A program made the position numbers and the translations under genes. From Methanomicrobia archaeon (lineage in GTDB: Archaea; Methanobacteriota_B; Thermococci; Methanofastidiosales; NM3), in NCBI GenBank assembly GCA_030603445.1, contig JAUVXU010000004.1, positions 1-64,000 of the forward strand: a stretch of 64,000 nucleotides of DNA, given 5' to 3'. Positions within the stretch are counted from its first letter, which is position 1, and each line of letters starts with the position of its first letter. This document shows positions 1-7,165 of the stretch, one piece after another. A model generated the notes under the pieces. That model was not told where the DNA came from. It was given only the letters and a program-made list of their open reading frames with translations, and made no database searches.

Positions 1-26
1 TCATCATTCTCACCTAAATCCATCAT
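1..26 (-). CDS. possible 5' end of the next gene after wtpC (partial)
   Basis: On the minus strand an ATG at 26-24 overlaps the TGA stop of wtpC, and a second ATG follows at 23-21. The frame stays open to the window edge and reads MMDLGEND. ATG/TGA overlap is a common operon junction in this window. Only eight codons are visible and there is no clear Shine-Dalgarno, so this may be chance. No function can be proposed. Confidence 0.25.
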
Positions 27-1084
27 TTTTCAATCACGTGCAGAGCCGTTGCCTTAAACAACACCTCTACGTTCTTTCCTGGCTCAAGCCCTAATGAGTC
101 TACTGAGCGCCTCGTTATCGCTGCTACCACCGGAAATCCGCAATCTACGCGAACCATGTAATAAAAACCGCATTTTTCTAGAGAGACTACCTTACCTAAA
201 AAGGTGTTACGGGCGCTTGTCACTTGTCCATGACCTAAAATAATGTCTTCTGGACGTATTATCACCCTAACTTCACTGCCTTTTTGTACCTTGATAGGGG
301 GGGCTACGAGTTCCTTATCCCCTATGCGTAGCAGCATCGCCTCCTCATCTCTTGTTACAACTCTTGCTTCCCACACATTCTCGATCTTTACAAATCTTGC
401 CACGTCCACTGAGGTCGGTTTGTAAAATATTTCCTCCGGTGTGCCTACTTGCACGATGCGCCCCTCCATCATTATGCCGATGCGATCAGCAAGCAGCATG
501 GATTCCTCCTGGCTATGTGTTACATGGATTATGGTTGCCTTTTCCCTTGAATGGATATCTTTCATTTCATGAATAAGGGCATGTTTTGTATTCTCATCAA
601 GTGAGGAAAATGGTTCGTCAAGCAAGATAACGTCCGGACGATAAGCCAGCGCTCGCGCAAGCCCTACTTTTTGCTGCTCACCGCCGCTAAGCGTCTTGAC
701 ATCGCGATCCATAAGATGCTCAATTCCTATTATGTCAACAAGCTCTTTTATTCGCGAATCTATGAACTCTTTTGACATTTTGCGCACCCGAAGCCCGTAT
801 TCAATGTTCTTTCTAACATTGTAATGGGGGAACAAATTGTAATCTTGGTATAGGAAACCAACATTTCGATGTTCTGGTGATTCTGTTGTAACATCTTTTT
901 TTCCTATATCTATTCTTCCACTATCAGGTATATGGATCCCCGCGATAAGCTCAAGAAGAAGGGTCTTGCCTGAACCAGATGGCCCAAGCACCACAAAATA
1001 CTCTCCCTTTTTTATGTCGAGTGATATGTCCTTAAGGGAGAATATCCCGTCCCAATCGTTGTTGAGGTGTGTGACACTTATCAT
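23..1084 (-). CDS. wtpC: tungstate/molybdate ABC transporter ATP-binding protein
   Basis: Cytoplasmic ATPase that powers oxyanion import. From the ATG at 1084 the protein is 353 aa. Walker A GPSGSGKT is near residues 34-41, signature LSGGEQQ near 133-139, Walker B VILLDE near 153-158, and the H-loop His follows. The C-terminal ~90 residues look like the TOBE oxyanion-sensing domain of ModC/WtpC. An upstream in-frame start at 1129 would overlap wtpB, so 1084, 5 nt after the wtpB stop, is preferred. Last of three genes in wtpABC. Tungstate preference is inferred from the partner WtpA. Confidence 0.9.
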   Translation of the reverse strand: MISVTHLNNDWDGIFSLKDISLDIKKGEYFVVLGPSGSGKTLLLELIAGIHIPDSGRIDIGKKDVTTESPEHRNVGFLYQDYNLFPHYNVRKNIEYGLRVRKMSKEFIDSRIKELVDIIGIEHLMDRDVKTLSGGEQQKVGLARALAYRPDVILLDEPFSSLDENTKHALIHEMKDIHSREKATIIHVTHSQEESMLLADRIGIMMEGRIVQVGTPEEIFYKPTSVDVARFVKIENVWEARVVTRDEEAMLLRIGDKELVAPPIKVQKGSEVRVIIRPEDIILGHGQVTSARNTFLGKVVSLEKCGFYYMVRVDCGFPVVAAITRRSVDSLGLEPGKNVEVLFKATALHVIEK

Positions 1085-1088
1085 GAGA

Positions 1089-1901
1089 TTATCGCCTCCT
1101 CTTCCTTGAAAAATACCTAAATAACGCAAATGTCAAAAAGCATATCAGTATCAAAAGCACTGCTATTGGTTGGGATTCCTGCAGGCCCCCTGTGTTGAAT
1201 CTGTAAAATATCATTGTTGATGCGATCATTGGATAATACGCTATTACAACGACCGCGCCAAATTCGCTTATCCCTCTGGCCCAAGACATTATGGCGCCAG
1301 ATACTATGTGTGGTGAAGCCAGAGGAAGTGAGATGTTATAAAATGACCTCCATTGTGAAGCTCCCAGCGTCCTTGCAACACGCTCCAGATTTGGATTGAC
1401 GCTTGCAAATCCCTCCTTAGCAGCATTCACAAAAAAAGGATAGCTTACAAAAAGCATTGCGACAACTATCCCCCATAAGGAATCCTGAAAGACGATGCCT
1501 AGGTTCTCAAAAACAGAACCCACCGTTCCTTTCCTCGTCAACAATGAGAAAAGGGCAATACCGGCCACTGTATGGGGGATTATTATTGGTATATCTATAA
1601 AAGCCTCCAGTAGCTGCTTTCCAAAAAAATCATGACGGGCCATAAAATATGCAAGCGGGATGCCAAGTACCACTGCTATTAACGTTGCTAAAAAGGAGGC
1701 ATAAAGGGTCAACCATATTGATCTAAGAACCATTGAATCAGTAACTATGGAAAAGAAGTTCCCCGGGTCTAAAAGAAGCTGCTTATACAACAGATTAAAC
1801 AACGTTATGAAGACAAAAAGGACTATAACAAGCCCCATCAATATGAAAATGAAAGATAATGGATTTCTTTTAATCCATAGTTTAGAATTACACACGTTCA
1901 T
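1089..1901 (-). CDS. wtpB: tungstate/molybdate ABC transporter permease
   Basis: Integral membrane subunit of the Wtp oxyanion importer, 270 aa, with about six hydrophobic segments. The EAA cytoplasmic loop that contacts the ATPase is visible near residues 163-195 (KEGFASVNPNLERVARTLGA). The ATG at 1901 directly follows the TAA stop of wtpA with no spacer, and wtpC starts 5 nt after the stop, so the three are very likely cotranscribed. Length and topology fit ModB/WtpB permeases. Confidence 0.9.
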   Translation of the reverse strand: MNVCNSKLWIKRNPLSFIFILMGLVIVLFVFITLFNLLYKQLLLDPGNFFSIVTDSMVLRSIWLTLYASFLATLIAVVLGIPLAYFMARHDFFGKQLLEAFIDIPIIIPHTVAGIALFSLLTRKGTVGSVFENLGIVFQDSLWGIVVAMLFVSYPFFVNAAKEGFASVNPNLERVARTLGASQWRSFYNISLPLASPHIVSGAIMSWARGISEFGAVVVIAYYPMIASTMIFYRFNTGGLQESQPIAVLLILICFLTFALFRYFSRKRRR

Positions 1902-2936
1902 TTATATCATCATGACAAGTTCTCTTAGGCTTAAAGGCATTTTGTCATAGTCCATGGTTTTTGCAGGAATGATTGGCGGTTGGCCTTTTTCCTCAAATAC
2001 AGTTTGCCCCTCGCTGTTGATGACATACTTCAAAAATTCTGCTGCCATCTCCGCATTCGGGGCGTTTTTTGGGATGGTGATGCCATAGACTATTGGTTTT
2101 GCAACCTTTACATTTCCATCAAATGTCCTTATTGCAACTGTTTTGTATGCATCCTCAAAATCTATTGAGCTTAGATTTATCGCATTAGGAAGCGTGACAT
2201 AATTAAGGTCGTTTTGTTTTGCAACAGATAAGTATTCCCAGGCATAGTCGATTCCGCCTTCCTTTAGCATTGATGCTAGTTCAACAGACTTGTCGCGCAC
2301 TGTAACATGGGATGTGTTTGGCGCAAGGTCTTCTGGGCAGTCGATAACATAAACGCCATTTTCAAGTCCTACTGAGATGTTGCTTTGTGATGAAATGAGA
2401 TCCTCAAATATCATATCATCCCCATATACGGCCTCTGATAACATGATGACAAGAGTGGTCCTGTAACCACAAGGGTCTAGATTTGGATTTGAGAATGCCC
2501 AAATAACATCATCCCTCCTAAGTATATCAAACCAGTTATCTGCATTGATCTCATCTGAATATTTGCTATTATCAGAATATGCAAGCACCATCTCATTAGT
2601 AGCGAACATAACGTACCAGTCTGCATATTCTGGCATCATCATGGATGGTATTAGGCTGTAATCTGCTGATGCAAGAATATCTGCCTCAATCCCAATATCT
2701 GTTATCTTCTTTATGCAAGAAACGCTTCCGGCAGGTTCTAGCTGAACTTCCACATTAGGATATTCGGACTCAAATATTGCTTTTATGCCCTCCATTGGAG
2801 ATGTCAAGCTCCCTGCATGCAGTACTTTTAATGTGACCTGTTCATCGTTAGAATCAGAAGTTATACATCCCGAAAATAAAGAAATAAATACTACTACAAT
2901 GAAAGCTATCAATGTTTTTCTTTTGAAGCTATACAT
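1902..2936 (-). CDS. wtpA: tungstate/molybdate-binding lipoprotein
   Basis: Extracellular substrate-binding protein of the Wtp importer, 344 aa. It has an N-terminal hydrophobic segment and a lipobox-like LFSGC (Cys near residue 24), so it is probably lipid-anchored. The mature start carries the HAGSLT element typical of the ModA/WtpA family, followed by repeated Ser/Asp segments (SADYS) expected to coordinate the oxyanion. First gene of wtpABC. A ModE-like inverted repeat lies between its TATA box and the start. Separation of WtpA from ModA rests on the archaeal context and HAGSLT and is likely but not certain. Confidence 0.9.
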   Translation of the reverse strand: MYSFKRKTLIAFIVVVFISLFSGCITSDSNDEQVTLKVLHAGSLTSPMEGIKAIFESEYPNVEVQLEPAGSVSCIKKITDIGIEADILASADYSLIPSMMMPEYADWYVMFATNEMVLAYSDNSKYSDEINADNWFDILRRDDVIWAFSNPNLDPCGYRTTLVIMLSEAVYGDDMIFEDLISSQSNISVGLENGVYVIDCPEDLAPNTSHVTVRDKSVELASMLKEGGIDYAWEYLSVAKQNDLNYVTLPNAINLSSIDFEDAYKTVAIRTFDGNVKVAKPIVYGITIPKNAPNAEMAAEFLKYVINSEGQTVFEEKGQPPIIPAKTMDYDKMPLSLRELVMMI

Positions 2937-2947
2937 ATTTTCTCATC

Positions 2948-2971
2948 CGTTATATTTATTATAACATAACG
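2948..2971. promoter_or_regulatory. ModE-like operator upstream of wtpABC
   Basis: A 24-bp interrupted inverted repeat: CGTTATAT, 8-bp spacer, ACATAACG. Eight of twelve half-site positions are symmetric. This arm-spacer-arm layout closely resembles the well-known Escherichia coli modA operator bound by ModE-molybdate. It sits 12 bp before the wtpA start, about 10-35 bp downstream of the TATA box, so a bound repressor would cover the transcription start. No modE gene is in the window; the regulator is inferred. Confidence 0.7.
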
Positions 2972-2980
2972 CAAATGAGG

Positions 2981-2991
2981 ACATATAAAAA
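2981..2991 (-). promoter_or_regulatory. TATA box of wtpABC
   Basis: On the minus strand the run TTTTTATATGT lies about 50 bp before the wtpA ATG. The predicted start, ~25 bp downstream, falls inside the ModE-like repeat, leaving a leader of about 20 nt. Confidence 0.6.
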
Positions 2992-3093
2992 GTTTTTGGT
3001 TTTCAAACAATTTCATAGATGGCGGCATGTTGTATTATTATAACCAAGCTTTGATAGTTACTTGATCTATCTCCTTTTTTTTAAAACACGCTT

Positions 3094-3579
3094 TTATACC
3101 GTTTCGGGCTTGCTTGTTCTCCTATCGTCCCATATTATTATTTTCTCTATCAAGAGTCCCATGATTATCACGAAGATAATTGTCAATGTCAACCGTAATA
3201 ACATGAACGAAAATCCAAGAAATTGAAACTCTACTATCTCCTGTGGTAGTTTTATGCATGCCCATGTTGAAATAAAAATGACGATATTTGATATTTTAGC
3301 ACCTTTTTTTATCAAGGCAGCAGCTATTGGAAAAGCTATATAAAGCGGCCCTGTTGGTAATGTGCCAAGGAATATGGCAAAAATGATGCCTTTTATTCCT
3401 GATGTTTTTCCAAGATATTTTACAATCAGGTGTTTAGGCACCCATACCCCAAAAAGACCCAGCATCACCATCACGGCAGGAAGTATGTACATGACCTCAA
3501 TGAAAAAATCCCACGATATGCTAACTACCGATTCTTTTCTGTCAGGAAAAACAAACAAAAGAATTATTGCAATAAACAA
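3094..3579 (-). CDS. half-size permease (DUF318/ArsP-like), second of a tandem pair
   Basis: Membrane protein with a central KYLGKTSGIKG-IIFAIFLGTLPTGP-FPIAAALIKKGA block. The upstream neighbour has the same block (KFIGEQSGIGG ... FPLAASLLEHGA), so the two look like homologous halves of a permease related to DUF318/ArsP-type efflux carriers. The start is unclear. TTG at 3579 is the first ATG/GTG/TTG in frame but falls inside a transmembrane segment. The frame is open back to a stop near 3705, and about 22 sensible codons (IIKENVKGKQGDELLSWGLL) precede it. Translation may begin at a rare codon such as ATT at 3648, overlapping the neighbour's stop. Substrate unknown. Confidence 0.7.
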   Translation of the reverse strand: MFIAIILLFVFPDRKESVVSISWDFFIEVMYILPAVMVMLGLFGVWVPKHLIVKYLGKTSGIKGIIFAIFLGTLPTGPLYIAFPIAAALIKKGAKISNIVIFISTWACIKLPQEIVEFQFLGFSFMLLRLTLTIIFVIIMGLLIEKIIIWDDRRTSKPETV

Positions 3580-3641
3580 GATTAACGCTAAAAGGCCCCA
3601 GCTTAGTAGTTCATCTCCCTGTTTTCCTTTTACATTCTCTT

Positions 3642-4124
3642 TTATAATATCGCCCCCATTATAAGAGCGATCATTATTGCAATGACAAAACTCATCCCAT
3701 TCCTAAGAAGTGTCACTTTCTTTCCAAGTTCTTTTATTTCTAGTGGCAATGTCGATATTCCTATCATTGTTAGCGTAGTAATAAAAGCGGCAACTGCAGA
3801 GACGGATGCACCATGTTCTAGTAAAGATGCTGCCAGAGGAAATGATATGAGTGCAGGGATATGCATTACTGCGCCAACAACCCCAACAAACAAGACGCCG
3901 CCAATCCCTGATTGTTCGCCTATGAATTTTGACAATTGGGAAGGAGGCACAAAACCCAGAAGCAACCCAATAAAAACGACTATAACTAATACCATTGGAA
4001 TCATTTTGATAAACGATTTTCCCGCCATTTTAATAGACTGTATCGCTTTATTTCTATCTTTAACAAATGCTATCAAAAGACCAATTACGGCTATAAGATT
4101 TATTATAATAACAGTAACGTTCAT
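3642..4124 (-). CDS. half-size permease (DUF318/ArsP-like), first of a tandem pair
   Basis: 160-aa membrane protein with about four to five hydrophobic segments and the signature FIGEQSGIGG near residues 68-77, followed by HIPALISFPLAASLLEHGAS. It starts at ATG 4124 behind a GGTGA Shine-Dalgarno. The gene downstream encodes a homologous half, so the functional unit is probably a heterodimer equivalent to one full-length permease. Family members export metals or metalloids; the substrate here cannot be told from sequence. It is divergent from the GMC oxidoreductase gene at 4233. Confidence 0.7.
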   Translation of the reverse strand: MNVTVIIINLIAVIGLLIAFVKDRNKAIQSIKMAGKSFIKMIPMVLVIVVFIGLLLGFVPPSQLSKFIGEQSGIGGVLFVGVVGAVMHIPALISFPLAASLLEHGASVSAVAAFITTLTMIGISTLPLEIKELGKKVTLLRNGMSFVIAIMIALIMGAIL

Positions 4125-4193
4125 TTGTTCACCAAAGTAGGCTGTAATTTATAATGCTTTTTCCATTTGAAACCCAAATGTTTATTTTTATAA

Positions 4194-4203
4194 CTTTATA
4201 TAT
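4194..4203 (+). promoter_or_regulatory. TATA box for the GMC oxidoreductase gene
   Basis: TTTATATATG lies about 35 bp upstream of the ATG at 4233, in the 108-bp divergent intergenic region. A GTGATG Shine-Dalgarno-like run is at 4222-4227. Confidence 0.5.
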
Positions 4204-4232
4204 GTATATACAAATAGTCAAGTGATGCCTTT

Positions 4233-5498
4233 ATGACCCATAAACATTATGAATTTGTTGTTGTTGGTTCTGGTGCAGGCGGGGCAACCATTGCTTATGA
4301 ACTGGCAAAAAGAGAGAAGAGCGTCCTAATCATAGAAAAAGGGAGATATGAGCAGCCCATAGGAGGTGCTGCAAACTCTGTTCGGTACATCAATACTGTC
4401 CAATCGATTGGAGGCATAAGGATAATGCGCGCCATAATGGCCGGCGGTACGACCGTTATATCTGCCGGATGCTCACTGCGCTGCCTTGAGAATGAACTCG
4501 CATCCTTAGGGATAAATCTGGAAAATGAGTTTAGGGAAGCAGAATACGAAATAGGGGTAGCGCCGCTTCCCCCTTCACTTATGTCCAATAGATCGTCGGT
4601 CTTACAAAAAGCCGCCCTCAAAATCGGTCATAACTTGGAACCAATGCCAAAATGCATCATAGCCGAAGAGTGTGACAAGTGCGGGGTTTGCATGACGGGA
4701 TGCCATAGAGGGGCAAAGTGGACTGCACTAAATTACTTGGATAAAGCCATCAAGTATGGCGCAGATGCTATGTACTCGACAGCCGTGACCGAGGTGCTGC
4801 ATGAAAAAGGAAGCGTAACTGGGGTTGTTGTAAATGATAATAATTGCAAGTCTACTATAAGAACAAAAAATGTTATACTATCCGCAGGCGCTTTAGAATC
4901 TCCCGTAATTCTTCAAAATTCCAAAATACGCGCAGGCAGGAAGCTTTCAGTAGACCTGTTAAAACACGTATATGGATTTGTACATAATGCAAATTTTTCA
5001 AATGAACTTCCAATGCCATTAGTTGATATGAGCTTTCTCTCCGATAAGGATTTTATTCTTTCGCCAAACGTAAACTACTCTGCTGTTAAGAAGCATATTG
5101 CAAAAGAGGAATTGAACTCTCTTGTGTCTCCTGATAATGTTTTAGGGCTTATGATAAAAATAAAAGACGAATCTACCGGCGCTGTACACCCAGATGATTC
5201 TGTATCAAAAGAGGTAAGTGAAAGAGACTTTCGCATCTTTGATTTTGCCACAGGAGTAGCAAAGGACATACTAATTGCAGCAGGCGCAGATAGTGCCCTT
5301 CTTTTCGATACCCCAATAAACGGCGCCCATCCCGCATGCAGCGCGGCCATAAACGATGTTGTCGATATTAACCTTCAGACAGAGATTGAAGGATTATACG
5401 TATGCGACGCAAGTGTCTTTCCCACAGCCCCGGGGCTTCCCACGATCCTAACAATTGTGGCACTTGCAAAAAGGCTAGGCAAGATGTTAGGGGAATAA
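4233..5498 (+). CDS. GMC-type FAD-dependent oxidoreductase with a Cys cluster
   Basis: 421-aa flavoprotein. The FAD-binding GSGAGG is at residues 12-17, and the C-terminal GMC block is HPACSAAINDVV ... GLYVCDASVFPTAPGLPT. Between them lies a ferredoxin-like cysteine cluster (Cys141, 147, 150, 153, 157; CDKCGVCMTGCHRGAKW). A similar C-x2-C-x2-C-x3-C motif occurs in some long-chain alcohol oxidases and dehydrogenases of this superfamily and may hold an Fe-S cluster. It is short for a GMC enzyme. The substrate is probably an alcohol or polyol, but this is inference. Single gene with its own promoter. Confidence 0.75.
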   Translation: MTHKHYEFVVVGSGAGGATIAYELAKREKSVLIIEKGRYEQPIGGAANSVRYINTVQSIGGIRIMRAIMAGGTTVISAGCSLRCLENELASLGINLENEFREAEYEIGVAPLPPSLMSNRSSVLQKAALKIGHNLEPMPKCIIAEECDKCGVCMTGCHRGAKWTALNYLDKAIKYGADAMYSTAVTEVLHEKGSVTGVVVNDNNCKSTIRTKNVILSAGALESPVILQNSKIRAGRKLSVDLLKHVYGFVHNANFSNELPMPLVDMSFLSDKDFILSPNVNYSAVKKHIAKEELNSLVSPDNVLGLMIKIKDESTGAVHPDDSVSKEVSERDFRIFDFATGVAKDILIAAGADSALLFDTPINGAHPACSAAINDVVDINLQTEIEGLYVCDASVFPTAPGLPTILTIVALAKRLGKMLGE

Positions 5499-5543
5499 CA
5501 TTTGTGGATATACGAACTTTCGCATTTTCTTTATTTATCATTT

Positions 5544-5819
5544 TTATTCTTCTCTCTTTTTGCCAGTCATTCCCTCTAATATCATATTTACAAAGTTTAT
5601 AAAAAAATAAGCTACGGCATTTATTACTGTTATATAACACCTTATTATCGCCCCCGTCGTAGCTTCTCCTAATTCGTCCTTATGTTCATTATCGTCTTCA
5701 TCTTCATCATCAAAATCATAATTTCTTATTTTATGTAAACAATTTTGGCAAACGTATAAATCTTCCTTTATAAAAACAACATTAGAAGAATCGCAATTGG
5801 GACATTTAATTTTTTCCAT
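5544..5819 (-). CDS. small zinc-ribbon membrane-associated protein
   Basis: 91 aa. The N-terminal zinc ribbon has C6-x2-C9 and C24-x2-C27 (CPNC ... CQNC). An acidic stretch (DDEDEDDNEHKDE) follows, then a hydrophobic segment near residues 58-82 that could span the membrane. Function unknown. The next gene upstream on the same strand (5893-6462) begins with a very similar zinc ribbon, so the pair may be cotranscribed and related. This is a real gene: ATG start, no antisense competitor, AT-rich like its neighbour. Confidence 0.6.
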   Translation of the reverse strand: MEKIKCPNCDSSNVVFIKEDLYVCQNCLHKIRNYDFDDEDEDDNEHKDELGEATTGAIIRCYITVINAVAYFFINFVNMILEGMTGKKREE

Positions 5820-5892
5820 AATACACCAATATTAATGCATGTTTTCATACTATAAAAATAATCCGCTTAATGGACAAATAGTATTCATGTCA

Positions 5893-6462
5893 TTATTCAT
5901 CATACAATATAACGCCACAAAAAGGACAAGATACTATAGTGCGTGTTTTTCTTCGAAAAATACCTCTTTTTTCTACTTCTTCTACGTTTACACAATCTTC
6001 ACAGATATATTTCTCACAATTGTAACATAATCCCATTTTATATCCTCTAGGCAGTATGCTAGAAGACCAAATTGCATTTTTTTTACATTTACTGCAAAGG
6101 ATAATATCATCATTTTGATCTGCGGAGGCATCTGCCGAATAATTTACAAAATACAGTGATTTACTTATGCAATCAAAACACAGCGTTGATTCGGTATATT
6201 TTCCGGTGATAATTTTACGCATATGCTCTGCACAAATATTTTCTCTGCCACACCCATGACATTTATGTGTGCGTTGCCCCAATGTATCAATACCACAAAT
6301 AGGACAAAAAAGTCTTGGAATGTTATGATTATTATTGGAAATATTAGATAAGTTTGATTCGTTAGGGGGGGTAACATGAAATATTTTTTCACAATCTTTG
6401 CAAATAAATGTGTTCTCTTTTATCGATTGTGTATCAAAAGAGTTACAATATGGACATTTCAT
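5893..6462 (-). CDS. multi-zinc-ribbon protein of unknown function
   Basis: 189 aa with four or more Cys pairs: CPYC ... CKDC (residues 3-24), CPIC ... CHGC (~53-74), CSKCKK ... CYNC-x3-CEDC (~121-155) and CPFC near the C-terminus. These are stacked zinc ribbons. No catalytic domain is seen. Such proteins often mediate protein or nucleic-acid contacts, but no role can be assigned. It is followed by a second zinc-ribbon gene on the same strand. Confidence 0.6.
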   Translation of the reverse strand: MKCPYCNSFDTQSIKENTFICKDCEKIFHVTPPNESNLSNISNNNHNIPRLFCPICGIDTLGQRTHKCHGCGRENICAEHMRKIITGKYTESTLCFDCISKSLYFVNYSADASADQNDDIILCSKCKKNAIWSSSILPRGYKMGLCYNCEKYICEDCVNVEEVEKRGIFRRKTRTIVSCPFCGVILYDE

Positions 6463-6651
6463 TACAGTATCTCCATTTTATATGTAATGCTTTAATTAAC
6501 TATAAATTCTATGATTTTAACATTTCAATTATCCTACATTAATCTTTCCCCAAACTATTACAAAAAATAAAATGTTGGATAAAATCGATTTAAAAAGTGT
6601 CGGAAATAAATTAAATAAAAAATATAATATGCACATACAACTAATAGGAAG

Positions 6652-6682
6652 GCTTATAAATAGTATGCAACTACAACTATTT
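6652..6682 (+). promoter_or_regulatory. TATA box and candidate autoregulatory operator of marR-MATE
   Basis: The TATA box CTTATAAATAG is at 6653-6663. An inverted repeat AAATAGT - 11 bp - ACTATTT (6658-6682) overlaps the TATA box and extends downstream of it. That placement suits repression by the MarR protein encoded next, as is usual for MarR-efflux operons. The link is inferred from position. Confidence 0.5.
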
Positions 6683-6727
6683 ATGAAATTATGCTCCAAC
6701 AAGAAAAATTCCGATGATATTTCCAAA

Positions 6728-7165
6728 ATGCCCATTAACAGAATGATAGGCGGCATAAGCAGATACGGTCACTCTTACTTGAAAAGGGAGCTTAGAACCT
6801 ACAAGATGGGGGGGCAGCAGTACCACATACTCCACGAGCTGCTACGTGCCGGATGCTTGAACCAGGACACTTTTTACAAAAAGTACAATGTTGACAAGAC
6901 AACGATCACAAGAACACTAGCCAAACTAGAAGAAAATGGATATATAAAAAAAGAGAAAGACCTTGATGACAAAAGAGCATACAGCATATCACTAACAGAG
7001 AAAGGGCTGGATGTTTGTGCCCATACCAAGGATAAGCTTGAAGAGCTTAACAAAATACTCCTAACTGATTTTACCGATGAAGAGAAGAAAACATTTGCCG
7101 TCCTATTGGGAAAGGCATACAAAAACATCCTTGATGTACAGAAAACAACAGAGGAATCCATATGA
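6728..7165 (+). CDS. MarR-family transcriptional regulator
   Basis: From the ATG at 6728 the protein is 145 aa, the usual MarR length. Features are a winged helix with KYNVDKTTITRTLAKLEENGYI (recognition helix and start of wing) and the wing DLDDKRAYSISLTEKG. An earlier in-frame ATG at 6572 lies upstream of the TATA box at 6653 and adds an atypical extension, so it is not preferred. The gene overlaps the MATE transporter by 4 nt, so it probably represses its own operon and releases on binding a small toxic ligand. Confidence 0.85.
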   Translation: MPINRMIGGISRYGHSYLKRELRTYKMGGQQYHILHELLRAGCLNQDTFYKKYNVDKTTITRTLAKLEENGYIKKEKDLDDKRAYSISLTEKGLDVCAHTKDKLEELNKILLTDFTDEEKKTFAVLLGKAYKNILDVQKTTEESI

